Shown in pieces: positions 20,378 through 29,381 of a stretch of 64,000 nt of DNA. Within the stretch, counting starts at the first letter, position 1. Every line of letters begins with the position of its first letter. The DNA comes from Paraburkholderia sartisoli (GTDB taxonomy: Bacteria > Pseudomonadota > Gammaproteobacteria > Burkholderiales > Burkholderiaceae): NCBI RefSeq assembly GCF_900107685.1, contig NZ_FNRQ01000001.1, positions 868,001-932,000 on the forward strand. The letters run 5' to 3'. Made by a program: the position numbers and the translations under genes. Under the pieces are notes generated by a model. The model ran no database searches. It was not told where the DNA came from and saw only the letters and a list, made by a program, of their open reading frames with translations.

Positions 20378-21208
20378 ATGAGCAATCAATCGGGCGCCGC
20401 GCGCAAACCATTCCATCGCATTCTCCTGACAGGGGCTGCCGGCAACCTCGGCGTCCAGATGCGCGGGCCGCTTGCGGACTGGGCCGACATCGTGCGCGTG
20501 ACCGACATTGCGCCGATGGGCGAGGCGGCGTCGCACGAGGAAGTCGTCGTGCTGGATCTGGCTGACCGCGCGGGCGTCGACGCGCTGGTCGAAGGTGTCG
20601 ATGCGATCGTGCATCTGGGTGGCATCTCGATCGACGCCCCGTTCGACGACCTGATCGAAGCCAATATCCGCGGGCTCTACAACCTGTATGCGGCCGCGCA
20701 CAAGCATGGCGTGAAGCGCATCGTCTTCGCCAGCTCGAACCATGCGATCGGGTTCCACCCGACCACGACGGTACTCGACGCCGATTCGCCGACGCGCCCC
20801 GACAGCCTCTACGGCGTGACGAAATGCTTCGGCGAATCGCTGTCGCGCTATTACTACGACCGTTTCGGGCTGGAAACCGTGTGCGTGCGGATTGGTTCGT
20901 CGTTCGAGGAACCGCGCAATCCGCGCATGCTCGTCACGTATCTGAGCTACCGCGATTTCATCGAGCTGGTGCGCTGCTCGCTGTTCACGAACCGGGTCGG
21001 GCATGCGATCGTCTACGGCGCGTCGAACAACCCGGTGAAGTGGTGGGACAACACGAAGGCGGCGTTCCTCGGTTTCAATCCGCAGGACAGCTCGGCGCAG
21101 TTCGAGTCCCGTTTCCCGCTGACCGCGCCGACCGACAATCGCGACGACGGCGCGCAGTTGTATCAGGGCGGTGCCTTCGTACTCGGCGAGCCGATGGAGC
21201 GCAAGTAA
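20378..21208 (+). CDS. udh: Uronate dehydrogenase (NAD-dependent)
   Basis: Uronate dehydrogenase oxidises D-galacturonate or D-glucuronate to the aldaro-lactone in the cytoplasm. The 276-residue short-chain dehydrogenase has the NAD loop TGAAGNLG (18-25), the segment IVHLGGISIDAPFDDLIEAN, and catalytic YGVTK (Tyr145, Lys149). It resembles the Agrobacterium enzyme throughout, for example VFASSNHAIGF and WWDNTKAAFLGF. The ATG at 20378 is the family start. The next gene overlaps its stop by one base and encodes the lactonase that would use its product. Confidence 0.92.
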   Translation: MSNQSGAARKPFHRILLTGAAGNLGVQMRGPLADWADIVRVTDIAPMGEAASHEEVVVLDLADRAGVDALVEGVDAIVHLGGISIDAPFDDLIEANIRGLYNLYAAAHKHGVKRIVFASSNHAIGFHPTTTVLDADSPTRPDSLYGVTKCFGESLSRYYYDRFGLETVCVRIGSSFEEPRNPRMLVTYLSYRDFIELVRCSLFTNRVGHAIVYGASNNPVKWWDNTKAAFLGFNPQDSSAQFESRFPLTAPTDNRDDGAQLYQGGAFVLGEPMERK

Positions 21209-22143
21209 TGGCCATGGGCGTATCGGTCGAAAGAATCGACGCGGCAGGGCCGGCGTCGGTGGGCGAAAGCCCCGTATGGCGCGCGGCGGAAGAGGCGTTT
21301 TACTGGGTCGACATCCCCGCGCGGAAGATCGTGCGGTTTCACGTGGCCACCGGCGTGCGCTCGGAATGGGTGTTGCCGGAGAAGGTCGCGTGCATTGCAT
21401 TCGATCAGGCGGGCCGCGTGCTCGCGGGCATGGAAACCGGGTTGTTCTCGGTGACGTTGCCTGAGGCCGGCGGTTCGGGTTCGGCCGGCGCGAGCGCGAC
21501 TGTGCCGCCGTCGCAGATCAGGAAGCTGGCTGCGCCGGTGTTTCCCGCTCAGGACATGCGCTTTAACGATGGACGCTGCGATCGTCAGGGGCGCTTCTGG
21601 GCCGGGACGATGGTTCAGGACATGTCGCTCGCGAGCCCGCTCGGCGCGTTGTTCCGCTTCGACGCGCAGGGCGTTCTGTCGGCGCCGGTGATCGACGGGC
21701 TGATCACGCAGAACGGTCTTGCGTGGTCGCCGGACGGCGCGACGATGTACCTGTCGGATTCGCATCCGTTGAAGCGTGTTATCTGGGCGTTCGATTTCGA
21801 CGTCGAAAGCGGTACGCCGCGAAACCGGCGCGTCTTCGCGGATCTTCACGATCACGCGGGCCGTCCGGACGGCGCGGCGGTGGACGCGGACGGCTGCTAC
21901 TGGACGTGTGCCAACGATGCCGGCTTGCTGCTGCGTTTCACGCCGCAAGGCGTGCTCGACCGGAAGATCGAAGTGCCGGCCGTGAAGCCTTCGATGTGTG
22001 CGTTCGGTGGGCGCGATCTCGATACGCTGTTCGTGACGTCGATCCGTCCGGGCGCAGGCGCCACCGACGATGACGGCGCGGTGTTCGCGATCCGGGCTGG
22101 CGTGCGCGGGTTGCCCGAGCCGGAGTACACCGGGGCGTTGTGA
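21208..22143 (+). CDS. SMP-30/gluconolactonase-family aldarolactonase
   Basis: The 311-residue protein is a six-bladed beta-propeller of the SMP-30/regucalcin family. Likely metal ligands are Glu20 (SVGESPVW), Asn169 (TQNGLAWSPD) and Asp221 (GRPDGAAVD). The start ATG overlaps the stop of uronate dehydrogenase (TAATG), so the two are translationally coupled. In this setting it most likely hydrolyses the galactaro- or glucaro-lactone made by the dehydrogenase, as UxuL-type lactonases do. A role on sugar lactones in general is the alternative. A short Gly/Ser/Ala-rich insert lies near residues 88-100. Confidence 0.87.
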   Translation: MAMGVSVERIDAAGPASVGESPVWRAAEEAFYWVDIPARKIVRFHVATGVRSEWVLPEKVACIAFDQAGRVLAGMETGLFSVTLPEAGGSGSAGASATVPPSQIRKLAAPVFPAQDMRFNDGRCDRQGRFWAGTMVQDMSLASPLGALFRFDAQGVLSAPVIDGLITQNGLAWSPDGATMYLSDSHPLKRVIWAFDFDVESGTPRNRRVFADLHDHAGRPDGAAVDADGCYWTCANDAGLLLRFTPQGVLDRKIEVPAVKPSMCAFGGRDLDTLFVTSIRPGAGATDDDGAVFAIRAGVRGLPEPEYTGAL

Positions 22144-22257
22144 GCGACGGGGCGGGTCGCGTCGATGCCTATCAGGCAGATAAGCATCGCGATGCCCGCA
22201 ACGCACTCCAGCAACCCTGGACTGACGTTGCGTCAGGCACGCATCGCCCACAAGGAA

Positions 22258-23400
22258 TCACGAAGACCTGGCGTCTCCGGCATGACGCGAGGCGCACAAA
22301 CGCCATGCGGCCTTCGGCGCGGCGATGGTCTCGACGGTGTGGCGCCACCAGAGTTCGCCGCGATGCGGCGCGCCCAGATCCAGCCGCTCGCCCATGCGGG
22401 GCGTCGACAGCGCGACCCCTCGCGCGAGGGCCAGCCCCGTCACCCTTTCGAACGGTTCCTGCCAGCGGTGCATCGCGAGGTCGAAGGTGCCATTGTGAAT
22501 CGGCACGAGCCAGCGGCCGCGCAGATCGATGTGCGCCTGCACGGTTTCTTCGGGCTGCATATGAACGTACGGCCACTGCGCGTCGTACGCACCTGTCTCG
22601 ACCAGCGTGACGTCGAACGGCCCAAGACGCTCGCCGATCGTCCTGAAACCATCGAAGTAGCCGGTGTCGCCGCTGAAAAACACGCGCAGATCATCGTCGA
22701 CGATCACCCACGACGCCCATAACGTACTGTTGCCGTCGAACAGGCTACGGCCGGAAAAATGCTGCGCGGGCGTAGCGGTGAACTGCACGCCGTCTACCTC
22801 GGTGCCTTGCCACCAGTCGAACTGCCGCACCTTCGAAGCATCGATGCCCCATTCGATCAGCCGGTCGCCGACGCCGAGCGGCGTCAGAAACACACCCGTG
22901 CTCCGCGCAAGCGTGAGCACGGTTTCGCGGTCCAGATGGTCATAGTGATCGTGCGACAGGATCACGCCTCGCAGCGGTGGCAAATCGGCCAGCGCGACCG
23001 GCGGCGCATGGAAGCGCTTCGGCCCGAAATGGCGAAACGGTGAGGCACGCTCGGCGAACACCGGATCGGTCAGCCAGAACTGGCCGCGCAGCTTCAGCAG
23101 CATCGTCGAATGACCCAGCCGGTAGAGGCTGCGATCGGGCGCCGCATCGAGCTGCGCACGCGTCAGCGCATCGACGGGCAACGCGTCTGTCGGCGCCGTG
23201 CCGCGCGGCTTGTTGAGCAATATGTTCCACACGATGCCAAGCGTCTTGCGCAGGCTTTCGGCGGGACGCGGCTTGACGTTGTGAAAGCGTTCGCCGTCAT
23301 GCTGCGGCGACGTGCTGGACAACGCGCGGCCGCGTTGCGCGGCGCTAAAGCCGAGCGCGCGGCTGACAAATGCGGGAAGCGACGTCATGAGGTGGGCCAT
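22258..23400 (-). CDS. MBL-fold metallohydrolase (NAPE-PLD/RomA-like)
   Basis: This 380-residue protein has the metallo-beta-lactamase fold. Visible motifs are SHDHYDHLD (the HxHxDH site), QHFSGRSLFDGNSTLWASW, FFSGDTGY and a late VPIHNGTF His. The order and the GRSLFDGN block resemble the NAPE-PLD/RomA group of outer-membrane-lipid or phosphodiester hydrolases; the substrate is unknown. ATGs at 23400 and 23388 are both possible. The gene is divergent from a TetR regulator, and palindromes between them suggest local repression. Confidence 0.85.
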   Translation of the reverse strand: MAHLMTSLPAFVSRALGFSAAQRGRALSSTSPQHDGERFHNVKPRPAESLRKTLGIVWNILLNKPRGTAPTDALPVDALTRAQLDAAPDRSLYRLGHSTMLLKLRGQFWLTDPVFAERASPFRHFGPKRFHAPPVALADLPPLRGVILSHDHYDHLDRETVLTLARSTGVFLTPLGVGDRLIEWGIDASKVRQFDWWQGTEVDGVQFTATPAQHFSGRSLFDGNSTLWASWVIVDDDLRVFFSGDTGYFDGFRTIGERLGPFDVTLVETGAYDAQWPYVHMQPEETVQAHIDLRGRWLVPIHNGTFDLAMHRWQEPFERVTGLALARGVALSTPRMGERLDLGAPHRGELWWRHTVETIAAPKAAWRLCASRHAGDARSS

Positions 23401-23413
23401 CCAGAGGGAAATG

Positions 23414-23453
23414 TACACTTGGCAGTGTAGTTTATTTTTGAGAAAAGTAAACT
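23414..23453. promoter_or_regulatory. Probable TetR operators between the metallohydrolase and tetR genes
   Basis: Two dyads overlap. The first is TACACT-TGGC-AGTGTA (23414-23429). The second is a 25-bp imperfect palindrome starting AGTTTA (23429-23434) and ending TAAACT (23448-23453). Their position between divergent genes, one a TetR regulator, fits autoregulation. Confidence 0.7.
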
Positions 23454-23473
23454 GCCCGGTGTAAAATTCAGCC

Positions 23474-24100
23474 ATGGATCCATGTGCTACCCATCAACGT
23501 CTGACTGACCGCAAGCGTGTCGCCATCGTCGACGCCGCGATCGAGGAATTCCTCGCGGCGGGCTACGACGCGACCAGCATGGACCGTATCGCCGCCCGCG
23601 CGCACGTTTCGAAACGTACGGTCTATAACCATTTCCCCGGCAAGGAAGTGCTTTTCGCGGCGATTCTCCATCAACTGTGGGACGCGAGCCAGCGGGGCGA
23701 TGCGCCCACCTACCGCGCCGACAAACCGTTGCGCGCACAGTTGCTCGACCTTCTGGGTCGCAAGCTCCGGTTGCTGAACGACGAGTCCTTTCTGTCACTT
23801 GCGCGTGTGGCGATCGCGGCCGGCATCCATTCGCCGGAGCGCGCGCGGGACATGGTCGCCCGTCTCGGCGAACGCGAGGAAGACCTGACCGTGTGGGTCC
23901 GGGCGGCGGCCGCCGACGGCCGGCTCAAAACCGACGATCCGCTCTTCGCGGCGCTGCAGTTGCAGGGACTGGTAAAGGCTTTTGCATTCTGGCCGCAGGT
24001 GGCGATGGGCCAGGCGCCGCTCGGCGAACAGGAGCAAAGGAAGGTCGCAGAATCGGCCGCTGACATGTTTCTTGCGCGCTATGCACGAGCCGCCGCCTAG
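23474..24100 (+). CDS. TetR/AcrR family regulator
   Basis: The 208-residue protein has an N-terminal TetR helix-turn-helix (SMDRIAARAHVSKRTVYNHF) and an all-helical C-terminal ligand domain. It is divergent from the MBL-fold hydrolase and the 73-base gap holds two palindromic sites, so it most likely controls that gene and itself. The ligand cannot be predicted. The ATG at 23474 gives a normal family length. Confidence 0.9.
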   Translation: MDPCATHQRLTDRKRVAIVDAAIEEFLAAGYDATSMDRIAARAHVSKRTVYNHFPGKEVLFAAILHQLWDASQRGDAPTYRADKPLRAQLLDLLGRKLRLLNDESFLSLARVAIAAGIHSPERARDMVARLGEREEDLTVWVRAAAADGRLKTDDPLFAALQLQGLVKAFAFWPQVAMGQAPLGEQEQRKVAESAADMFLARYARAAA

Positions 24101-24250
24101 GGGCTTGCGTTTCGATCTTCATGTCCACCGGACCGGCAGATGGCGGCTCCAGACGCTATAGGTTGTTTTGTGTCTGGGGCTATTGTCGATTACGCCACTT
24201 TTGCGCCACATGGCGTGGTGCGCCAGTCAGGCCTGGTCGCCAGAAAAGAA

Positions 24251-24281
24251 AAAGGCCCTCGGCTTTCGCCGGAGGGCCTTT
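24251..24281. terminator. Terminator between tetR and tRNA-Val
   Basis: AAAGGCCCT (24251-24259) pairs with AGGGCCTTT (24273-24281) around an inner GC stem. A-rich and T-rich flanks allow termination from both sides, serving tetR and the minus-strand tRNA-Val. Confidence 0.8.
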
Positions 24282-24319
24282 ATTCTTCGGTGTCGTGGCG
24301 TTACCAGCACCAGAAATCC

Positions 24320-24394
24320 TGGTGGGTAGTACTGGGATCGAACCAGTGACCCCTGCCGTGTGAAGGCAGTGCTCTACCGCTGAGCTAACCACCC
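24320..24394 (-). tRNA. tRNA-Val (anticodon CAC)
   Basis: The complement folds into a 75-base cloverleaf with acceptor GGGTGGT paired with ACTACCC (one G-U), an anticodon stem CTGCC/GGCAG around loop TTCACAC (anticodon CAC), and an encoded CCA. It lies just downstream of dnaQ on the same strand. Confidence 0.95.
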
Positions 24395-24442
24395 GAAGAG
24401 AGCCGGATTATGTCAGACGGCCGAGGAGTCGTAAAGTATTTT

Positions 24443-25189
24443 TTAAGCAGACTGCGTATCGGCGCCTTCACTGGCCTCCGGTACAGCCGCCAGACGCCAG
24501 ACGCTCGTGCCCTTGACCGCCTTGTCGAGACCATCCAGCACCGCCTGATGCTCGGCGAGTTCGTCGCTGCCCGCCGTCAGCACGACCAGTTCCAGCGCGT
24601 CGAGCTTCACGCGCGGCGTGTGCATATCGCCGCCGCCGGACGCTTCGTCCATCATGTCGATCACGAGGCTTTCCTGGCCGCGCGTCATGGCGAGGAAAAC
24701 TTCCGCGAGCAGTTCCGAGTCGAGCAATGCGCCGTGAAGCGTGCGGTGCGCGTTGCTGATGCCAAAGCGGTCGCACAGCGCGTCGAGCGAATTGCGCTTG
24801 CCAGGGAAAATCGACTTCGCGCGCACCAGCGTGTCGATCACCTCGCCACAGTGCTGGCTGAACGGCGGCAGTCCGAGCAAGGCAAACTCCGCATCGAGAA
24901 AGCCGATGTCGAACGGCGCGTTGTGAATGATCAGTTCCGCGTCCTGCACGAAATCGCGCAACGCATCGGCGATTTCGGCGAACTTCGGTTTGTCGCTCAG
25001 GAACTCGGTCGTCAGCCCGTGAACGGCGAGCGCGCCCGGATCGCTGTCGCGTTCCGGGTTGACGTAGAAGTGCAGGTTGTTGCCCGTCAGCCGACGGTTG
25101 ACCAGCTCGACACAGCCGATTTCGATGATGCGATCGCCCGTGCGCGCATTGAGGCCTGTGGTTTCGGTGTCGAGAACAATTTGACGCAT
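24443..25189 (-). CDS. dnaQ: DNA polymerase III epsilon subunit
   Basis: DnaQ is the 3'-5' proofreading exonuclease of the replicative polymerase. The 248-residue protein has ExoI DTETTGLN (catalytic Asp and Glu), ExoII HNAPFDIGFLD and ExoIII HGALLDSELLAEVFL, giving the DEDDh set. The C-terminal part (about 180-248) should bind the alpha subunit. It is the last protein gene of a minus-strand group with rnhA and a methyltransferase, 49 bases after rnhA. Confidence 0.96.
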   Translation of the reverse strand: MRQIVLDTETTGLNARTGDRIIEIGCVELVNRRLTGNNLHFYVNPERDSDPGALAVHGLTTEFLSDKPKFAEIADALRDFVQDAELIIHNAPFDIGFLDAEFALLGLPPFSQHCGEVIDTLVRAKSIFPGKRNSLDALCDRFGISNAHRTLHGALLDSELLAEVFLAMTRGQESLVIDMMDEASGGGDMHTPRVKLDALELVVLTAGSDELAEHQAVLDGLDKAVKGTSVWRLAAVPEASEGADTQSA

Positions 25190-25238
25190 GTTGGATCAGC
25201 CCGCGTTGAAATTAGCGATAAAAAGGAGAGACCGGAAT

Positions 25239-25681
<443 letters not shown>

Positions 25682-25685
<4 letters not shown>

Positions 25686-26509
25686 TTGCGGTGGTTTCGG
25701 GTATTCGGAGTGGCGGCGGGCGCGAGCCCGGCGGCAAGAACAGGCTTTTTCACCTTCAACGGGCCGACGAGCCGCATGCCGCGCACGCGCTTGATCGCGG
25801 TCACCATATAGGACGCGCCGAAGATGGGCCACCAGCGGTCGCCGGCGGCTTCCATGAAGGCATAGCGCGCGAGCCATTGATCGCTCGCGAGCGGCGGACG
25901 ATAACAGCCGAAGCGTCCGCGTTCAAGGTCGAAGCCTAACAGCTTGATCCAGTCCTTCAGGCGCGTGAACGCGATCAGGTCATGCTGGGCGGGCACGAAC
26001 GGCCGGCCCGTGACCTTGCCGAGCGATTGCCGCGCGCCCCACAGCGACAGCGAATTGAAGCCCAGAATGATCAACTGGCCTTCCGGCATCAGCACGCGCT
26101 CGGCTTCGCGCAGCAGACGGTGCGGGTCGCTCGTGAATTCGAGCGTATGCGGCATCACGATCAGATCGACGCTCTGCGCCTCGAACGGCAGGTCGAGCAG
26201 GTCGCACCAGACGGTGCTGCGGCCCGCCGGCGCGTGGCGCTCGGCGAGACTGTGGACGGGGCCCGGCATCGGGCCGCGCGGAAACGAGTAGGGCGCGCTG
26301 CCGCCGCTGGCGGCGTCCAGCACGAGGCCGCGACAGGGCATGCGGTTCTCGCGCAGTGCGTCGAGTTGCGGCAGGCCGAGCTGAAGCGCGTGATAGCCGA
26401 ACACGTCCGACACCACATGGTCGAGCTGCGCCTGTTCCCACTCGAGCACGTAACGACCGGGCGGCGAATCGGTCCAGGCGGCCCAGTCTATAATCGTTCG
26501 GTCAGACAT
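25682..26509 (-). CDS. Class I SAM-dependent methyltransferase
   Basis: The 275-residue cytoplasmic protein has a Rossmann-type methyltransferase core: LVLDAASGG (motif I), [20 protein letters not shown] and the post-motif segment [18 protein letters not shown]. Proteins like this sit between gloB and rnhA in many betaproteobacteria; the substrate is not known. The ATG at 26509 lies only 19 bases from the divergent gloB start. It overlaps rnhA by four bases at its 3' end. Confidence 0.85.
26489..26494 (+). promoter_or_regulatory. Possible -10 element for gloB
   Basis: A perfect TATAAT lies 35 bases before the gloB start and inside the start of the divergent methyltransferase gene. I see no good -35 at 17 bases, so this is tentative. 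Confidence 0.4.
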
Positions 26510-26528
26510 GTCAGAGAATGCGTCGCCC

Positions 26529-27326
26529 ATGAATTCGCTTGAACTTGAATACGTCCCGGTCCCGGCGTTTGAAGACAATTACATCTGGCTCGTGTCGGAC
26601 GGCCGCCACGCAGTGGCCGTCGATCCGGGCGAGGCCGAACCCGTTCGCGCGTATCTGGCAAAACGGGGCTGGCAACTGAGCGCTATTTTACTCACGCACC
26701 ATCACCGCGACCACGTCGGCGGAGTGGCCGATCTGCTGAACGGCCAGGCGGTGCCCGTCTACGGCCCGGCCGGCGAAGCGATCGAGCATCTCACATATCG
26801 CCTGAAACACGGCGATCGCGTGACGCTCGCCGAACCCGCGCTCGAATTCACCGTACTCGACGTCCCCGGCCACACGAGCGGCCACATCGCGTACTTCCAG
26901 GCGGCCGACCCGCGCGGCACGCCGCACGTCTTCTGCGGCGACACGCTGTTTGCGTGCGGCTGCGGCCGGCTCTTCGAAGGCACGCCGGCGCAGATGCTCG
27001 ACTCGCTCGATTCGCTGGCCGCGCTGCCCGGTTCGACCGAAGTCCACTGCGCGCACGAATATACGCTCTCCAACATCCGCTTCGCGCTCGCCTGCGACCC
27101 GGACAACCGTGCGCTGCAGGACTGGCGCGACGAGGCGACGGCGCTGCGCGCCCGCAAGGTGCCCACGCTGCCTACCACGATTGCCCACGAAAGGGCGGTG
27201 AACCCGTTCCTGCGGGCCGCCGATCAGGCCATCCAGACGACCCTCGCCGAACAGTTGCATGAATCGGTGCCCGACCGGCTTGCCGCGTTCACATTGATGC
27301 GCGAATGGAAAAACCGCTTTCGCTAA
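26529..27326 (+). CDS. gloB: Hydroxyacylglutathione hydrolase (glyoxalase II)
   Basis: GloB hydrolyses S-lactoylglutathione to lactate and glutathione, completing methylglyoxal detoxification. The 265-residue MBL-fold protein carries THHHRDHVGG, VPGHTSGHI, CGDTLFACGCGRLFEG and HCAHEYTLSNIRFA, which give both metal sites. I chose the ATG at 26529 (MNSLELEYVPVPAFEDNYIW); the ATG at 26508 would overlap the start codon of the divergent methyltransferase gene. No second glyoxalase gene is adjacent. Confidence 0.95.
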   Translation: MNSLELEYVPVPAFEDNYIWLVSDGRHAVAVDPGEAEPVRAYLAKRGWQLSAILLTHHHRDHVGGVADLLNGQAVPVYGPAGEAIEHLTYRLKHGDRVTLAEPALEFTVLDVPGHTSGHIAYFQAADPRGTPHVFCGDTLFACGCGRLFEGTPAQMLDSLDSLAALPGSTEVHCAHEYTLSNIRFALACDPDNRALQDWRDEATALRARKVPTLPTTIAHERAVNPFLRAADQAIQTTLAEQLHESVPDRLAAFTLMREWKNRFR

Positions 27327-27480
27327 CCTGTTCCCGAGAATGGTTTTGCTCAAGCCAAAAATAGAAAAAATTCGCCAAGTCTAGGATTTGCCAAGGTTTT
27401 CTTTTATTTGTGATTGACGAAAACCTTATCGTTTCGTACTATCGGCTGCAAATTCCAGCCCTATGGAAGCCGAGATCTAC

Positions 27481-29181
27481 ATGCGATTTATCCTAAGTGC
27501 GCTGTTGGTCCTGACGCTCGCCGCGTGCGCGAGCTCGGGGCCGCCAGCGAATAGCCCGACCACCGCAGCAACGAACCCCGCCACGCAACAGGCAGTAGCC
27601 GACGCCCTCCGCAAGACCGCCTCCGCCAGGGAAACCATCAACGTCGATCAAGGATCTGTCAACCAGCTGACGACTCCCGACGCCGATCTGTGGAGCCGTA
27701 TTCGCCGTGGTTACCAGATCCCCGACCTGCAGACCGACCTCGTCGACATGCAGGTCAACTGGTACGCGCAGCGTCCCGACTACGTCGAGCGCATGACGGT
27801 CCGGTCGCAAAAATACCTGTACCACATCGTCGAGGAGCTCGAGGCGCGTCACATGCCGACCGAGCTCGCGCTGCTGCCGTTCATCGAATCCGCGTACAGC
27901 CCGCAGGCGCTGTCGGTCGCGAAGGCCGCGGGCATGTGGCAGTTCATGCCGGGCACGGGTCGCACCTATAACCTGAAGCAGAACATGTGGCAGGACGAGC
28001 GTCGCGACGTGCTCGCGTCGACGAGCGCCGCGCTCGACTATCTGTCGCGTCTGCATGACATGTTCGGCGACTGGTATCTCGCGCTCGCCGCGTACAACTG
28101 GGGCGAGGGCAACGTGCAGCGCGCGATCGCGCGCAACGAGGCGGCCGGTCTGCCGACCGACTATCTGAGCCTGCGCATGCCGAACGAGACGCGTAACTAC
28201 GTGCCGAAGCTGCAGGCGGTGAAGAACATCGTCGCGAATCCGCAGATGTACGGCCTGACGCTGCCGAGCATTCCGAACCACCCGTACTTCGTGACCGTCA
28301 CGACGGCGCACGATATCGACGTCGACACGGCGGCGAAACTCGCGAACATGTCGACCGACGAATTCCGCTCGCTGAATCCGTCGTTCAAGAAGCCGGTGAT
28401 TCTCGGCGCCACGCAGCCGCAGATCCTGCTGCCGTTCGACAACGCCAGCGCCTTCGAGGCGAACCTGAAGTCGTATAGCGGCTCGCTGTCGTCGTGGACC
28501 ACCTACACGGTTACCGAACGCGCGCGTCCGGCGGCGATTGCGCAAAAGATCGGCGTCGACGCGGACACGCTGATGGCCGTCAACAAGATCCCGGCGGGCA
28601 TGCGACTGAAGCCGGGCTCGACGATCGTCGTGCCGCGCGGCGACGATGACGACGAAGACATCAGCGCCGACGTCGCGGAAAGTGCGGTACTCGCGATGGA
28701 GCCGGACGTCCCCGATACGCGCAAGATGCTGATCCGCGTGCGCCGCACGCAGTCGATGGCATCGCTTGCCGATCGTTACGGCGTTTCTGTCGGACAACTG
28801 AGGGCCTGGAACCGTACGCATCGCAATCAGGTTTCGCCGGGTCAGGTGATCGTGCTGCACGTGCCGGTCGGCAAGGCGTTGCCGGCTGAGCCGGGTCCTG
28901 TGCTGCGCGCCAGTGCATCGTCGGGCGAGGGCGGTGGTGTCGAGAAGATCGGCACCCGGGTCACAGACACGAAGCCCGATTCGCGCTACGATAAGAAGAA
29001 GGGTCGTAGCCAGGGCAAGGTCGTCAAGGCTGCGGTACCGGTGAGCAAGGCCAGCGCATCGACAGGAGCCAGCAAGCACAAAACGTCGAAGGTAGCGGTT
29101 TCATCGGGTACACCCAGCAAGGCGTCGAAGGCTGCGGGTAGCCGCCCGAAGACCACAGCCAACGCGCGGAAGGTCAAGTAA
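27481..29181 (+). CDS. mltD: Membrane-bound lytic murein transglycosylase D
   Basis: MltD is an outer-membrane lipoprotein that cleaves peptidoglycan to 1,6-anhydro products. The 566-residue protein has a lipobox (LTLAAC), a family 1 SLT domain with catalytic Glu136 in LPFIESAYSPQ, the AAGMWQFMPGTG and AAYNWGEGNV motifs, and two LysM repeats (near 345-395 and 430-480) for glycan binding. The last 90 residues are a Lys/Ser/Ala-rich tail of low complexity. The ATG at 27481 begins the signal peptide; six extra codons upstream are not needed. Confidence 0.95.
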   Translation: MRFILSALLVLTLAACASSGPPANSPTTAATNPATQQAVADALRKTASARETINVDQGSVNQLTTPDADLWSRIRRGYQIPDLQTDLVDMQVNWYAQRPDYVERMTVRSQKYLYHIVEELEARHMPTELALLPFIESAYSPQALSVAKAAGMWQFMPGTGRTYNLKQNMWQDERRDVLASTSAALDYLSRLHDMFGDWYLALAAYNWGEGNVQRAIARNEAAGLPTDYLSLRMPNETRNYVPKLQAVKNIVANPQMYGLTLPSIPNHPYFVTVTTAHDIDVDTAAKLANMSTDEFRSLNPSFKKPVILGATQPQILLPFDNASAFEANLKSYSGSLSSWTTYTVTERARPAAIAQKIGVDADTLMAVNKIPAGMRLKPGSTIVVPRGDDDDEDISADVAESAVLAMEPDVPDTRKMLIRVRRTQSMASLADRYGVSVGQLRAWNRTHRNQVSPGQVIVLHVPVGKALPAEPGPVLRASASSGEGGGVEKIGTRVTDTKPDSRYDKKKGRSQGKVVKAAVPVSKASASTGASKHKTSKVAVSSGTPSKASKAAGSRPKTTANARKVK

Positions 29182-29261
29182 ATAATAGCGGCACCCGCAG
29201 AGGTGACCACATGCGTTGCGGGGGCAGCGCATGAATTGCGCTCCGATCACCTCTCGCTTTT

Positions 29262-29292
29262 AAAACGCCGTCGCCTGTCGCGACGGCGTTTT
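29262..29292. terminator. Terminator of mltD
   Basis: AAAACGCCGTCGC (29262-29274) and its exact complement (29280-29292) flank a 5-base loop, ending in TTTT. It lies 80 bases past the mltD stop. Confidence 0.88.
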
Positions 29293-29381
29293 CATTTCCG
29301 CAGACCTTTCAGCGCACGTTGCCGGTTTACCGTATTGTTCTGGTTCCCTGCTTTCGCGGTCTGATCCCTGTCCTGCACGCC

